Positions 49,812 to 62,000 of a stretch of 64,000 nt of DNA are shown here, in pieces. The notes below the pieces were generated by a model. It did no database searches. It saw nothing but the letters and a program-made list of their open reading frames with translations, and was not told the origin of the DNA. Within the stretch, counting starts at the first letter, position 1. Each line of letters starts with the position of its first letter. Made by a program: the position numbers and the translations under genes. This DNA comes from Membranipora membranacea. Lineage: Eukaryota > Bryozoa > Gymnolaemata > Cheilostomatida > Membraniporidae. The stretch lies in NCBI GenBank assembly GCA_914767715.1, contig OU612073.1:20646001-20710000 (forward strand), given 5' to 3'.

Positions 49812-52800
49812 CTAGGCAACATAGGAAACTATGTTTGCGTCATTCTGAAATAAACATATAGAGTGCCCAGAATAAAGCATCAAACATTCATTTGACTTTT
49901 CTTGAGTAGATAAAGTTTTAAAAATGATAGGTAGCAAGGCAATTTTGAAAAAAGTCTCCAGATGTTGTGAGTTTATGATATGGTATTATGATTGCCTAAC
50001 AACAAGGACAAATTATAAATAAACTTTAATAATACTCACAGAGCTGCAGCAGCCACAACATCTTCCTTTACAGCAGGACCTCCAGGCAGCAGTACTGTTG
50101 TAGATGATTAGAGTCATAGAAATGATCCATACAAATACAGCAGATACTAGGATGATACTATCAATGGCGAGCCATGCTTCAAAGATGCGCTGCAAAACAT
50201 CAGAAACAGTAAACATATATTTCATTCGTTGATTCCTAGCTCACACATCCACTGTATCAGAATAACTATGTCAAGTCAATGAAAATTAACCATTGTGCAA
50301 TTAATTCTGAGCCATTTACTTGCATTTTGAGCTTTACCTCCAAGGGCTTTGCAGTAGACACAATGACAATTATAGTCCACCTTTCTCTAGTATTGGTGCT
50401 TTGCTCAGGCTGCTTTGGAGAAGCTGGTAGTGTATTCCATTACCAGCAAAACTCCTCAAGTGAATGGGGATTTCAATCGGATGTCACTACCTGAGACCCA
50501 TGGGAAGCAGGGGCGTAGGGAGTACCCCCGACCCCCCAGCCTATCGGGGGTTGAATTTTCAACTCCAGATTTTCGGGGGTTGAATAGATCTGGAGTTGGG
50601 AGAGAAAATCTGGGATTGAAAAGTATCATAACAGGCTAAAATAAGCTCAAAATGACTTTCTATTGCATTAAAGTGGTGTTGGGGAGCCCCAACAGTCCCA
50701 AACGACATTGGGGTAAGAGTTTTTGGTGTTGGAGTCAGTGGCATATATTAGCAATCACAGACCACGGATATCCGTAAACCAGATTCCGTGATTACTCTGT
50801 GCCAGCCAGGCTGAATATCTCAATGTGTAGAGCGTCTGCCTGGTACACACTGTTTATTAAGAATGTTGCAGGTTCGAATCCCACCGATGTCAGATTTTTT
50901 TTCAAATGGGTGCTTTATAACTGGAGCATTTTTACTTTTCCCAAGGGGGGTGTCTTGTTTGTAAGTGAGGAATTACGGTACATACAGTGGTTGACCTTTG
51001 ACCTTGACAACTTGCAGTGAAAGGAACATAAATCAGGGACACGCTGCCTGAGCTGTCCGGACTAGTGGACTGACTAGTTAGCTAGCTAGCTAGAACATTT
51101 TTGCTATACATATTCCTGAACAGACTTTGTAGAATCTCAAATCAAGGATTGTCACTCTTGTAGAATCTCAAATCAAAGCTTGTCACTCTTGTAGAATCTC
51201 AAGTCAAAGCTATTTTTTGTTTGTTCATATTATATATACATGTATAAACACATAGCATAGTTTGTACATGGACCCTCACAGTTTTCTATCAAGAAGAGAC
51301 TGCTCAAAGCACAGAATAATTAGTTTCCCTAATCGGTACCACTCTGCTTTCCATTCAATACATACGAACACTCAGCAGGGTTTTGGCTATATATATAAAC
51401 GTCTTGTCTTGTTTGTTTACCGTGATCTTCTACTGCTATTGACTTGTTTTCTGAAAGTACCCAGCAGCTCAGTGAGCTATTGAAATACCTCTCTGCTTGC
51501 ACTATTTTGCTATCGATATGCAAAGATTTCCGTGGTGGGAAGGGCGCTTAAGCGCCCCTCCCACAACCTCCCCGCCACGCCTACGGTGTGTGGATCGGGC
51601 TGGGCCCGATCATTATGCTCATCTCTAAAAAGTCAGTGAGTGAAATCTTTTAGAATATAAGCCCCTGGATTAAGTCAACATTCCATCATTAGCATCGGGT
51701 AGGGTTAAACTGCAATGAATGTCAATTCTGATACACAAGTTTTTCTTCTTATTTCGTGTTGTCAAGGACCATTACTGGGGATGTTTTATTCAAGTCTCCT
51801 TTTCCAAAGATTTTAGACCAAAAATCTTTTTAGAATGTAAGGGTGCGCTGTCCTTACAAGTTGTGGTGGGTATTTGTGATCACTTAGAAGTACTACGCTA
51901 CTTCGTTGCAACTTATTAACTAGTTTATTAGATAGTAAAACTTCATATATATATATGAGACATAAAATATCTAAGCCAATAGTAATACAGCAGTTCATAT
52001 GATGGTAACAAAAGGTAGTCAGGATACAGCGAGCAAAATGGTGGTCAGTTCAAATTACATACATGATACTGCTGAGAGGGAGTACATGCAAGGAGTTACT
52101 CCTTGGTACTTGTCACTACGCATTACTCGTCATACTGGTTGTGGGAGTCTGTGGGGTGGGGAAAGAGACATCTCTTCTTTTTTTCAAAAAGTTGGAATTC
52201 CACCCCAGATCAATGAACTCAACCCCAGATTTTTCTACCCCAGATTTTTACTTGCCAACCCCAGACCCGAAAAAAATTTTGCGCTTCGCGCCAATCTGGG
52301 GTTGATTAAAAAGACTCAATATGTCCCTGATGGGAAGTGTTAGATCTTTAGCTTTGCAAAGTTAAAGACCTAACACTTCCCCTCCCATAATTTCATAAAA
52401 ATTGTACAGTGCAATATGTCTTCACACCAGTTGTAATAATTCCACAATGTGCATTTATAGAGGCTCACTCACATCATGACAACGGAAGCTTGTAACATCA
52501 GGGGCACTGACGTATGCCGACTTCCAGACAATATCAAGCTCCTCTCCGTAAACCTCAACTGTACTGTGATTGTAATCAAAATAACTGAAAAAATATAGCA
52601 ATTTATGGTTTGTGATATATGTAATATATTTATATATATACAATGGTATGCAATGTATGGTTTGTGATATATTTAATACATATATCTATATATACTTTAT
52701 TGTCTGTTTCTACTCGTATGTTTTACTGTTTTACATGAATGCATGCAGAAAACCAGGTCATAGCTGCACTAAAGCTCATTAGCTAGATTGTAGTTTAGCT

Positions 52801-55800
52801 AGTTTGGGGTTGACTTGATGTTAGCTAGCACTTATTTATTTTGGCTAGCTTGAGTCTCTACAAGATTGAGAGGTCACATTGTAATGTTAGCTACGTCAAG
52901 CATACGCAAAATGGCGAACTTTTACTCCTGCGAAATAATTCCTCTATAGAACCAGAATTCAATATTCTATGATAACATGGCTTCTCCTGTACTCACTTGT
53001 TATAACTATATTGCTTATTCCAGCGTACAAAAATACCCCATCTTCGACAGCTATTGAGTTCTTGTACTGTTGACGAGATTGTTACAATCAGTGGTATAAC
53101 AACAAACAATAGGATGGTATTAAATACCAGATGAGCTACTATCTGTGAACACAAAGTAAGCATCTATATACACATCAATATCATAGTTCAATAGGCAAAG
53201 CTCTCATTAATTAGCATCTCTGATCTGGGCTTCTAGGCTAAATGTAAACAGCGTTTCAAACATTCTGCTCTAAACTTGCTTTAACACTCATGATATATAA
53301 AATTGCATAATATGAAAATTGTTCCTCAATTCAAAAACTCTGAATTACCCAATTACACCCAGATTCTTTTCCTTTTTTTCTCAAAGGAAGAACAATAAAG
53401 GTCTAATTCTCCTATTGACTGGCACTATGGTTGATTGGTTGAGTACCTACCAAGCCTTTTTTCTGCAGTTTCACACTAATCAGTCCAAGAGAAGCCGCCA
53501 CAACTATCTGTAATAAGACTCTTAATCATTATTGTTTTGTTAATTTATTGCTTGTCAACAAGTGAAATGAAAAAGTATCTGATTGTTACTGGTGGTGGAA
53601 CGACCTCTTGAGGTTGGAGTTGATTTTTGGATATTAGACCTCGGATCAACCACAAACCGGATCGGATATAGTGCTGTCACGATACCATTCATATCGGGAA
53701 TACCTAATCCATCCCACCTCATTATCGCGATTTAATAAGGTGACAGCTGAAGTCGATTGCACAGCGGTAAATTCATTGTCACGGTTTGCCCCGGTTACTA
53801 TAGTCAATATATGGTTATTACGATTCCTCTTTTCATTCACACAATACCTTATCACATTTCAATTTACTCGCTAACTAATCTCAAAGATTATAACCATATA
53901 GCGATACCTAAAATCGAAAATACCGATAAGGCGAAATCGAAAATTGAAATTGGGACAATGGTTGGTTGGAATCGAAGGTGTAAAATCGAAAAATCGAAAT
54001 CGGGAAAATCGATGCCACAATCAGAATTGAGGCAGTACTAGCCAAATAAAAAATCGTGACAGCGCTAATCTGATATGTGCTATGTCTGATCCGAGAAGAT
54101 ATATTGATACGTTTTTAATCAACACTTACTAAGCATCATTTATCTCACTTAAAATGACAAGGAAGTATGCATAGTCATTAATTAGGAATTTAGATAAGAC
54201 TGGCTGAAAGTACTCAGTAGTGATTCCGTAGGCATTCAAAACTCTCATTTTCATATAGCTATCTATATTGTTGCTGATCAAATTTGATATATGCGTTTTG
54301 TTTCTGCTGATATTGATAGAAACATCTTTACTCGGTTCGTTATGACTAAGTCATAATTTTGTCCAATCATGTCCCTCATAACAAAATGTCTATTGTTAGA
54401 AATTGTTAGAATAACAGAAGAGGTATACACCCGAGGGTGCTGGGGGCTGGAACAATCAACCTTGAAAGCTCCCCCAACGAGATTCAAACCCACAACTCCA
54501 GCCCCCAGCACCCTCGGGTGTATACCTCATCAATTTCTAACAATAGACATTTTGTTATGAGGAACATCATTGGACAAAATTATAACTTAGTCATACCTAA
54601 CTGAGTAAAGATGTTTCTATCAATATCAGCAGAAACAAAACGCATATTTCTATCAAATTTAATCAGCAACAAGATAGATAGCTATATGAAAATGAGAGGT
54701 TTTGAATGCCTACTGAATCGGCACTAATCACCTGGCAGTGAATAGCAGGCGCCGCTAACCGATTGCGCCATCTCGCCATCCCAAAATATAGAATGAGTCG
54801 ACGGCGCTAAATAGCATGCCCGCTTTTCACTACTCAGAGTGACATGTAATATTTTTGCTAGGCAATGTTCTAACTATACGAGGAAATCGGTCCCATTTTA
54901 GTCAGAGTTACCAATGAACCATATACCCTAAAGGAATGATTTTGGCCATACTGACTCTCGTGATCTGACTGGGCATGTAGATCACTGATCGACTAGGCTA
55001 TCATTACCACAAAGCAGGTGTCGTAAGGCTAAGTATGTATCATGCGTGACTTGAATTTGCGCATGTGCAAGAACAATGAGTTTAGTTTGGGTTCTGATAG
55101 CAACTTTTGAAAGGGGAAATGGGATGTCCCCTGCATAAACTGTCACTTAAAATCAGCTAATAGTGACAAGAGAGGATAACTATTAATAACAAATCCGCAC
55201 GCTTTGGGGAGTATGTCACCAGAGCAGGTAGCCAATCAGATGGCTTCGGAATTCCGAGACTCAATTTTGCAGAGATCAGCTCATGCCCAGAGCTGAGCAT
55301 TCGCAGAATGGATTTTGGCTAGAGTTTAGTTCAGCTTGTTTTGGGGTGACTTGAGCCAATTTGTTGGCCCTGATTGGTTGGGTTGATGACACCTTCACCG
55401 AATAAATAAGAGGCAGCACATTGGCTAGCAGTGAAGTTAGCTAGCCTTAAATTTAATTTAATCAAAATGCCAAATGGAATATTTTACTTCTCTAGGGAAA
55501 ATGTCTGTTCAGAATACTGGCATACTGGCTTTGTTTCACACTGGAGAGACTGGAGTACAAATCAAAATGCTTACGTACTAGTATTCCAACCCATATTCCT
55601 GTTCCTGAGTCGTCCAGAAAGCCCAATTTATAATATTTCTTAGCCAGGTATATATTGAGGTAGTATGGCTGCTTTTCATAAACAGCTATCTGCTTGAAAA
55701 CTTGAATATTTATAGCTGTACTGATCACATGAAGAACAAATACGGCCACTCCAAGACCCAGCTGGAATATAGTCAGCCTAAAAACAGAGGAAAGTTATTG

Positions 55801-57473
55801 TGTGAGTGTGTGTGAATTATAGCTTTGTCCATATCAAATCACTACATGTGATTATCACACTAAAATTGGTTAACCTACAGCAAGCAAAGCAATATTTTTT
55901 GTTCAAGTGTTCATCTCAATATGATTTACAGAACCCAACATCCTCCTCCTCAACACCACTGAATTATTTCTCAACCCGCTCAAATAATCAATCAAGTGAA
56001 GTGAATAAAAGAACATTTTTTTGCTCACCTTATATCTTAATTGACAACCCTTATATACTTTTATTGGCAATCAAAGTCATCTCATTTGAAATGTTTTGCA
56101 CTCAATGCCAGAAAAAAAGAGAAACAGAAAGGAAATAATATCATCAATGATGTTGGTCAAGTCGATAATATATGGTTGAAAAGTAAGTTTTGAATGAACT
56201 GAACTTCTCTTTAGATCTCAAATGTAATGGTAAAGAATTGCATGTCGCAGAAACTTTGTATGATATAAAAGTAAATGTTTATCACGAAAATTGAACTTGG
56301 TAGTGTTTTTAAATCCTCTATATATAAATGGAGGTGTTAAAAAATTGTTTATCTTATGCGCAAAAAGTGAAGTGAAATAACAAACAAGCTAAGGAAGAGG
56401 TAGGAGTTGTAATGATTGTGTAATGGATTCGGTTGGAATGAGATAATATGGGATATAATGCACATTTGCGATAATGCGTAAAGCCCGTTTTTGCAACAAA
56501 AATAATCTATTGAGGGCATTATTGCAGGACAAGTTGCCAATGATATGGATACCATATATAAGGTGACAATAGATAAACTGGAAGTAAAATGTGCGGGCAC
56601 TTGCTATATCCAAGAAGTATCTCAAATTTTGAAGTAGGTAAACATTCCGTTACCTACTTCATAATTTGAGATACTTCTTGGATATAGCAAGTGCCCACCG
56701 GTGACATGTAGATTTTTTTTGTGATGCAAGAGCTTAATTATTTTAGAAGAGCACCATACCAAACACTATTGAAGAATACAAAGTCAATTCTGGTTTATCG
56801 CCATTGAGATCAAATTGGATGCCCAAGTAACTTTATGTCCCATAATACCGGTTTTTGCATTATAAAAACAATTCCCGTCTCACATTGTAAGGCTGTCTGA
56901 CCATCAAATATTTAGAAAAGAAACATGCTTCATCTACTTCACTAAAATGGTTCATTGATTGATTGATTAATTGATCTTTTGAAGATTTTGGGAAAACAAT
57001 AATTCCCTTTTCATTACAATGGCGACTAACAGAACCTTGCAATTTAGAAATAGCAACCATAAGATGACTTCAGCAGACTGACATTTGATTGGATTATAAT
57101 GAAGTATTCTTACCAGTGGTCTAAGTGGACTTTTTTCTTTGAGGGTTTTCTACTCTTTGAGTTGAAAATCGTCTTGAAATTTGTTTGCAATTTCTGGATC
57201 AAATTATGCAGAAATATGGATCTGTTATAGTATGATAGATAGCTGGTCAAAAGAGACAACTTGACTCTGTTTTTGAACATAATCCAGTGGGAACTGTGTT
57301 CTTAAGGTTCCCCCTCTATATAGTTCCCAGTCACTAAGAACACTGATTCTAACTCACCCTTTCACTGTCTTCAGGCGGCTCTCTGTGTAGATAGCACTTC
57401 TAGTTGATGGTGAAGGGCTCACTTGTGGTACAACAACTGCCTGAGCCTGCTGAGTCCCTCCCGAATTATCCAT
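49812..57473 (-). CDS. CD20/MS4A-like four-pass membrane protein, copy V (C tail cut by TAG)
   Basis: Exons 57473-57358, 55777-55579, 53507-53451, 53142-52997, 52584-52473, 50189-50040, 49844-49812 total 813 nt, 270 residues, with consistent phases. The N tail is short (39 residues, lacking the QQYITITP segment) and ends RLKTVKG. TM1 is LTIFQLGLGVAVFVLHVIST. TM2 is IVVAASLGLISVKLQKKGL. TM3 is IVAHLVFNTILLFVVIPLI. The loop exon retains the ancestral acceptor and has Cys near both ends (NSC...FRC). TM4 is followed by CCKGRCCGCC. In the C-tail exon the conserved VAQP has become VA-TAG-P (49812-49814), leaving a tail of 10 residues. The frame after the stop stays open and recognisable to about 49620. 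It may be a truncated functional protein or the start of decay. Confidence 0.72.
50802..50997 (+). mobile_element. tRNA-derived SINE
   Basis: The A box region is ctcaatgtgtagagcg (about 50819-50834) and the B box is ggttcgaatcc (50871-50881). Then come a T run, tgctttataactggagca and tacggtacatacag. It is the best preserved of the three copies. It lies inside the intron between the loop and TM4 exons of copy V. Confidence 0.85.
51129..51210 (+). repeat. 31-bp tandem repeat, 2.7 copies
   Basis: The unit begins gtagaatctcaaatcaa and ends gtcactctt; three consecutive starts are at 51129, 51160 and 51191. Confidence 0.9.
51540..51660. repeat. Dispersed repeat, inverted relative of 46,500-46,620
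   Basis: It carries gcccgatcattatgctcatc followed by tctaaaaagtcagtgagtga, the reverse of the block near 46.55 kb. Confidence 0.65.
52332..52382. repeat. 50-bp hairpin
   Basis: The stem is gggaagtgttag...ctaacacttccc, with an inner self-complementary ctttagctttgcaaagttaaag. It lies just 3' of the copy V loop exon, in the intron. Confidence 0.85.
54222..54719. mobile_element. Large foldback element (230-bp arms)
   Basis: The left arm 54222-54451 and right arm 54497-54719 are near-perfect inverted copies; for example tatacacccgagggtgctgg pairs with its complement at 54503-54525. The spacer of about 45 bases holds gattcaaaccc, which read on the minus strand resembles a tRNA B box. A tRNA-like 5' half (gagatggcgcaatcggttag, minus strand, about 54755-54780) flanks it. 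There is no coding frame. Confidence 0.85.
56349..56640 (-). mobile_element. LINE reverse transcriptase C-terminal fragment
   Basis: The minus frame contains LNRLFLLQKRALRIIANVHY, matching the LINE post-RT block (LF-LQKRALRII). It is a short fragment that begins inside a hairpin arm (56595-56696) and lies in an intron-side spacer of copy V. Confidence 0.75.
56595..56696. repeat. 102-bp hairpin with 47-bp arms
   Basis: 56595-56641 pairs with 56650-56696 with one or two differences; the spacer is about 8 bases. The arms carry gggcacttgctatatccaag. The left arm is also the end of the LINE fragment, so part of the element was inverted and duplicated. Confidence 0.9.
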
Positions 57474-58607
57474 AATGACTAAAGACTGATCGACAAAGGT
57501 AGGAAGGAAAGTCTGCGGAGTCTTCTGAGATCAATGGTAGTCTGAAACCAGTCTAAATTGACCAGTAGTGGAGGTGGGGCTTACCTTATATAAAAACCAG
57601 CAGATCAGAAACATGAGCCGTGCCAGTTCTGACTTTGCGTGATTAGGCTATAGTAGGTTCACAACAAGTTCTCTATCAAAGCATAATGAACTTGTGTTCT
57701 TGTATGTCTCTTTAACATTTATAAAATATGAGCTGTGGAAAAAGTCAACTGTGAAGCTGGTGGCTAACGCCAAGAATGAGATCATGGAACCCGTTCAGCT
57801 AGCTATTACCAAAACAGGTACAACATGTCATCATATACAAAGAACTAATAACAGGAGATAAAAGTCAAGCAGCTGTGACATTACTGTAGTACCAGTTTGC
57901 CATCTCTCGCTCTTTTATTCAGTGTAATTAGGTTATGTAACTCACCAGTGGTCGCTAGTTATGTATGGAATTGTTTTAGGAAAGCAAAAAATAATCACTA
58001 TTCATTTTAAATTAATCTCATAGCAATGAACAGAAAAATAAATTTACCCACCCAAAGACACTATTGAATGATATAAATCTATTTCAAAGTGCAAAAACCC
58101 AGGCTCTAGAAAGGTCTAGAATATGTTATCTCCTCTGTTACTGAACAATATAGTTCATATCAATGCAATCCCATATGTTTAATGAATTGTTAGCAACAGT
58201 AGGCCTACCTGATTATTAATGCGAACAGCTACATTGTATAAAGTGTCTAGGATGAACTTACCATAGGTACATTTAAAAATAGTTTATTTTCATTTATTTA
58301 GGGGGCTAGCAGCATATACATATAAAATTACTGTTCAGTTGGTGTTTACTGTTATAGATTTGAGTCATTCTGAGAGTTTTGTGATACTTCAGCATATTCT
58401 GGTGGTAAGCTCTCCCATTTATTATCTGCAAACAATCATATATGAGGAAGGTTACTACTGCCAATTTCACAATTCTTGAACGAAAGCAAATGGTGAAAGG
58501 AGACAATTTATCATGGTCAGTTGAGTAAGCGATAATTCAGTGGAAGTGGTTTATAAGAAATAATTGCCCTATCCTGTTCGAACGAGGCCTCGGTTTTTAT
58601 TGACTCA
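57474..58607. other. Spacer between copies V and VI
   Basis: I see no gene. About 57960-58110 resembles 40970-41110 near the LINE remnant in copy IV (aggaaagcaaaaaa, tattgaatg, ggtctaga), probably another dispersed-repeat copy. A conserved donor for a 5' non-coding exon of copy V is not apparent. Confidence 0.45.
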
Positions 58608-59025
58608 TGTAAGATCCATGTGCCTTCATGTGGAGTTTGAGCCGCCAGCCATCTGCCTCTGGCTCACAAAAGAATGCGAACAACTAGAATGCTGGCAAAT
58701 TGGATCAAACCCGTTTGAAGTTATTTTATTGACTTTGAGTAAAAACAAGCAGTTTGTAGAGAACACTCTCGCCATTTCTGAAGGATTAGTTATGTGTTTG
58801 AGAACTCTATATACTGAAAGACCTTTTGCATAATTACATTAGATAAAATAGGAAACCGGTGAAAAATAAAGAAAAAACTGTGCTGGTAAATGAAATATTG
58901 GAGCTCTTTAAATTTTTGGATTCAGACCTTATTTACCAAAAAAGGAAGGTAGCTTTTAAGCAAGATTTTGAGAATGCATACAATGAGATATCTCTAGAAA
59001 ATGATCCAAATTGCTTCAACAAGCT
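58608..59025. repeat. 3' flank of copy VI, shared with copy IV flank, with an old MITE copy
   Basis: It contains a degraded copy of the TIR element of 61,781 (tggcaaattggatcaaac) followed by ttattgactttgag, both also present at 37,370-37,480 beside copy IV. The insertion therefore predates duplication of the unit. Confidence 0.6.
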
Positions 59026-62000
59026 TCACGAACCTCCAGCAGCAGCGCCAACTCCAAGCTGTGTATTGGAAGCAGCACCGGAAGCACCTGTTGAACTGAC
59101 AGGCTGTGAGGCTCCGACAGATGCTCCAGCAGACTGGTTGACAACATGAACAGGTGCTTGGGTACTAGACACATTAGACAATGGTGTAGGCTGGTACTGG
59201 TATTGTGGTGGTATAAAGGTGGGCTGAGGCGCCAGCGGAACTGTGATGGGAGCAGAAAATCCTGGTGCAATGTGACTTGCGGGCTGGGCCACATAGGTAA
59301 TCATATTTGTGTCACTCTGAAAAATAAACAAACATTGGTTAGAAGTTAGAGTTCAAATTTTCCTTGCCTCATGGTAATCAAACATGGATTTCATTTCATT
59401 AAAAAATTACAAAAAAATCTACCAGGTACACAAGGCATAAAGACACACACAGCAGGTTGGTTGCCTAACAAAAATGACAAGTTATTATTATACCATAATA
59501 ATACTCACAGGGCTGCCGCAGCAGCCACAACATCTTCCTTTACAGCAGGATCTGCAGGCAGCAGTACTGTTGTAGATGATCAGAGTCAGAGAAATTATCC
59601 ATACAAACACAGCAGATACTAGGATGATACTGTCCATAGCGAGCCATGCTTTGAAGATGTGCTGCAATAACAAAATCCAAACGTTTGATCCGATTTGCCT
59701 GTATTCCGGTTGTTCCCATTCTGCTCTACTGGTGAGAGGCCGGCGTCTCGACTGGAGGGGGGGCACAAAATTCAGCGGCTCGAAAATGCAGTAGATTTGG
59801 ATTAATATTACCCTTGTTCATGAGTTTAAATTTGTCCTAGTAGCTAGTGGCGGCATTCCTTTATCAGCAACTCTGAAATGTTAATGGTTGATGTTCATGA
59901 AACGCCACCACCTGCAATTAAAGGAAAATTTTAGTCTGTATTTACATTTACCCCTACCATAAAGTCTTAAAAATCACTCACGTCATGACAATAGAACCTT
60001 GAAGTGCTATACTCCCTGCTAATATGGATTGTCTCTCCGTAAAACACAACAGATGGTGAAGCAGTTGTTGTAGTATGTGTATATCTATCATACCAAGAGG
60101 TAGTGTGATCGAAATAACAGAGAAAATGAAACAACTTGTGTTTGTGATACAGCTATTTGCAACAACGGATGATAGCTCCTAACATGACAGCACTACTTAG
60201 GTGTAGTAGGTGTATTTCTATAATAACACTAAGTGTGTTTGTAGTCATAACCATTACTGAGATAATACAACGATTTCTGTTTGCAAAAAAATACATACAT
60301 CCGCTTGCAACAAGGGATGATAGCTTCTGAAACAATGGAACTTTTTATTATCAAAGGAACACTTCTACCCTAGAGGGGTCACGTACCAACAGGAGGAAAT
60401 GTTTCTCATTTCGAGCTAGAGCTAAAGGAAAATTCTTGGCTTGCTAAGATTAACATAGCCTCATTGCTTTACCTAAGCCTAAGAAAATTTGATTTAGTTA
60501 ATATTGAGTGAGTTCAAAACCAGCTAAACTAAGCTGTTGGCAATGTTTACTCCTTAGGGAAGAAATTTAATACTCCATGACAAACAGGCTTCCTAAAAAT
60601 AAGAATTTAACTTCCCATGACGTATAGATTATTTTGCTTATACTCACTCATAGTCATACCTACTGGGTCCATCCCAGCGAACATAAATACCCCATCTTCG
60701 ACATCTATTGAGCTCTTGTATTGTTGAAGAGACTGTCGCAATCAGTGGTATAACAACAAATAATAGGATGGTATTAAATACCAGATGAGCTACTATCTGT
60801 GAATACAAAATAAATAAACCAACATTTTTAATTTGGTAGATTTGCATTGGGAACACAGTTTTAGAATAAATATGATTAATCTGATAATGAATCGGTTTAC
60901 CTTGGAGAAAACCTTGCTAACACACAATTAACCTGTAAAATGGTATGTACACCTTAGTTGTTTTTTCTATAGACGGCAGGGGACAACTCTGTATGTCTGT
61001 TACGCACTTGACCTGTCATTGCATGTAGAGTTTTTCAACCCTGTTAAGTGATTGAGTACTAACCAAACCTTTCTTCTGCTGTTTTGCCCCAGCTAGTCCA
61101 AGAGAAGCTGCCAGAGATATCTGAAAGGAAATATCAAATAGTTCTGCCAATGATTTTCTTTTGTTAGCCCTCCTTGGTTAGCCTGTCTCGACAATCTTGT
61201 CAAGACAGGCTAATCTCTAGCCAATGTGTTGGCTAGCTAATCTCTTGTCAAAAATATTAAATGCAAATTATCTGATAGCTCCCAAATGCTTGGATGTTTA
61301 GATACATGCATCTATCAATTACTTTAACTTGGCAAGAGAATACAAGACAATCAGTCATTGAACCGTTACCTACATTACCTACGTTACCTACGTTACCTAC
61401 GTTACCTACGTTACCTACGTTACCTACGTTACCTACGTTACCTACGTTACCTACGCAAGCTCCATTGGCAAAGTAGAGATAGAACAAAATTGGAAAGCTA
61501 TGATACTTGCAAACACCATTAATTTTCTTCCTGTTAAAGGTCAGAGATAGTAAGAACATAGGCCTGTTTTGTTCATCTTTTAGTCACAGTGAAGCCATTT
61601 CGAGCCAATGCGTTGGCTGTTTCTACTTGAGCAACACCTGGTCAGAACCCACTTATCTGCTAGATATTGCACGCTTGGCTACATCTTGTTTTTCAAACAC
61701 TATCATAATATATCATTATTGCTTCCATTAATTTTGATCATTCATTAAATAATCATCCCTACATTACGGTTCCATATTTCTAGATCAAGCATGATCCAAT
61801 TTGCCTGCAATTAGGTTTTGAGCCGCCGGCAGCTCACCAGTAGAATGGGAATGACGGACTGCGGGCAAATTGGATCAAACTTGATCTACCATATTTCCTT
61901 ATCATACCTTTCCTTCCTCGAGTCACATTGTTAAATAAAATAACGTGTACATTTTAGCTAGCCTCACTTACTAGATTCCGACCCATATGCCTGTTGCTGA

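Noticed and set aside
50871-50881. True tRNA gene
   Set aside because: A and B boxes are present, but the body does not fold as a cloverleaf by eye and is followed by a tail shared with another copy; it is a SINE.
53880-54040. Cluster of ATCGAAA-like words
   Set aside because: Looks like degenerate simple sequence; no period, symmetry or function can be supported.
61257-61559. GNVGNVG-repeat protein on the minus strand
   Set aside because: Translation of a 9-bp microsatellite; no start or splice support.
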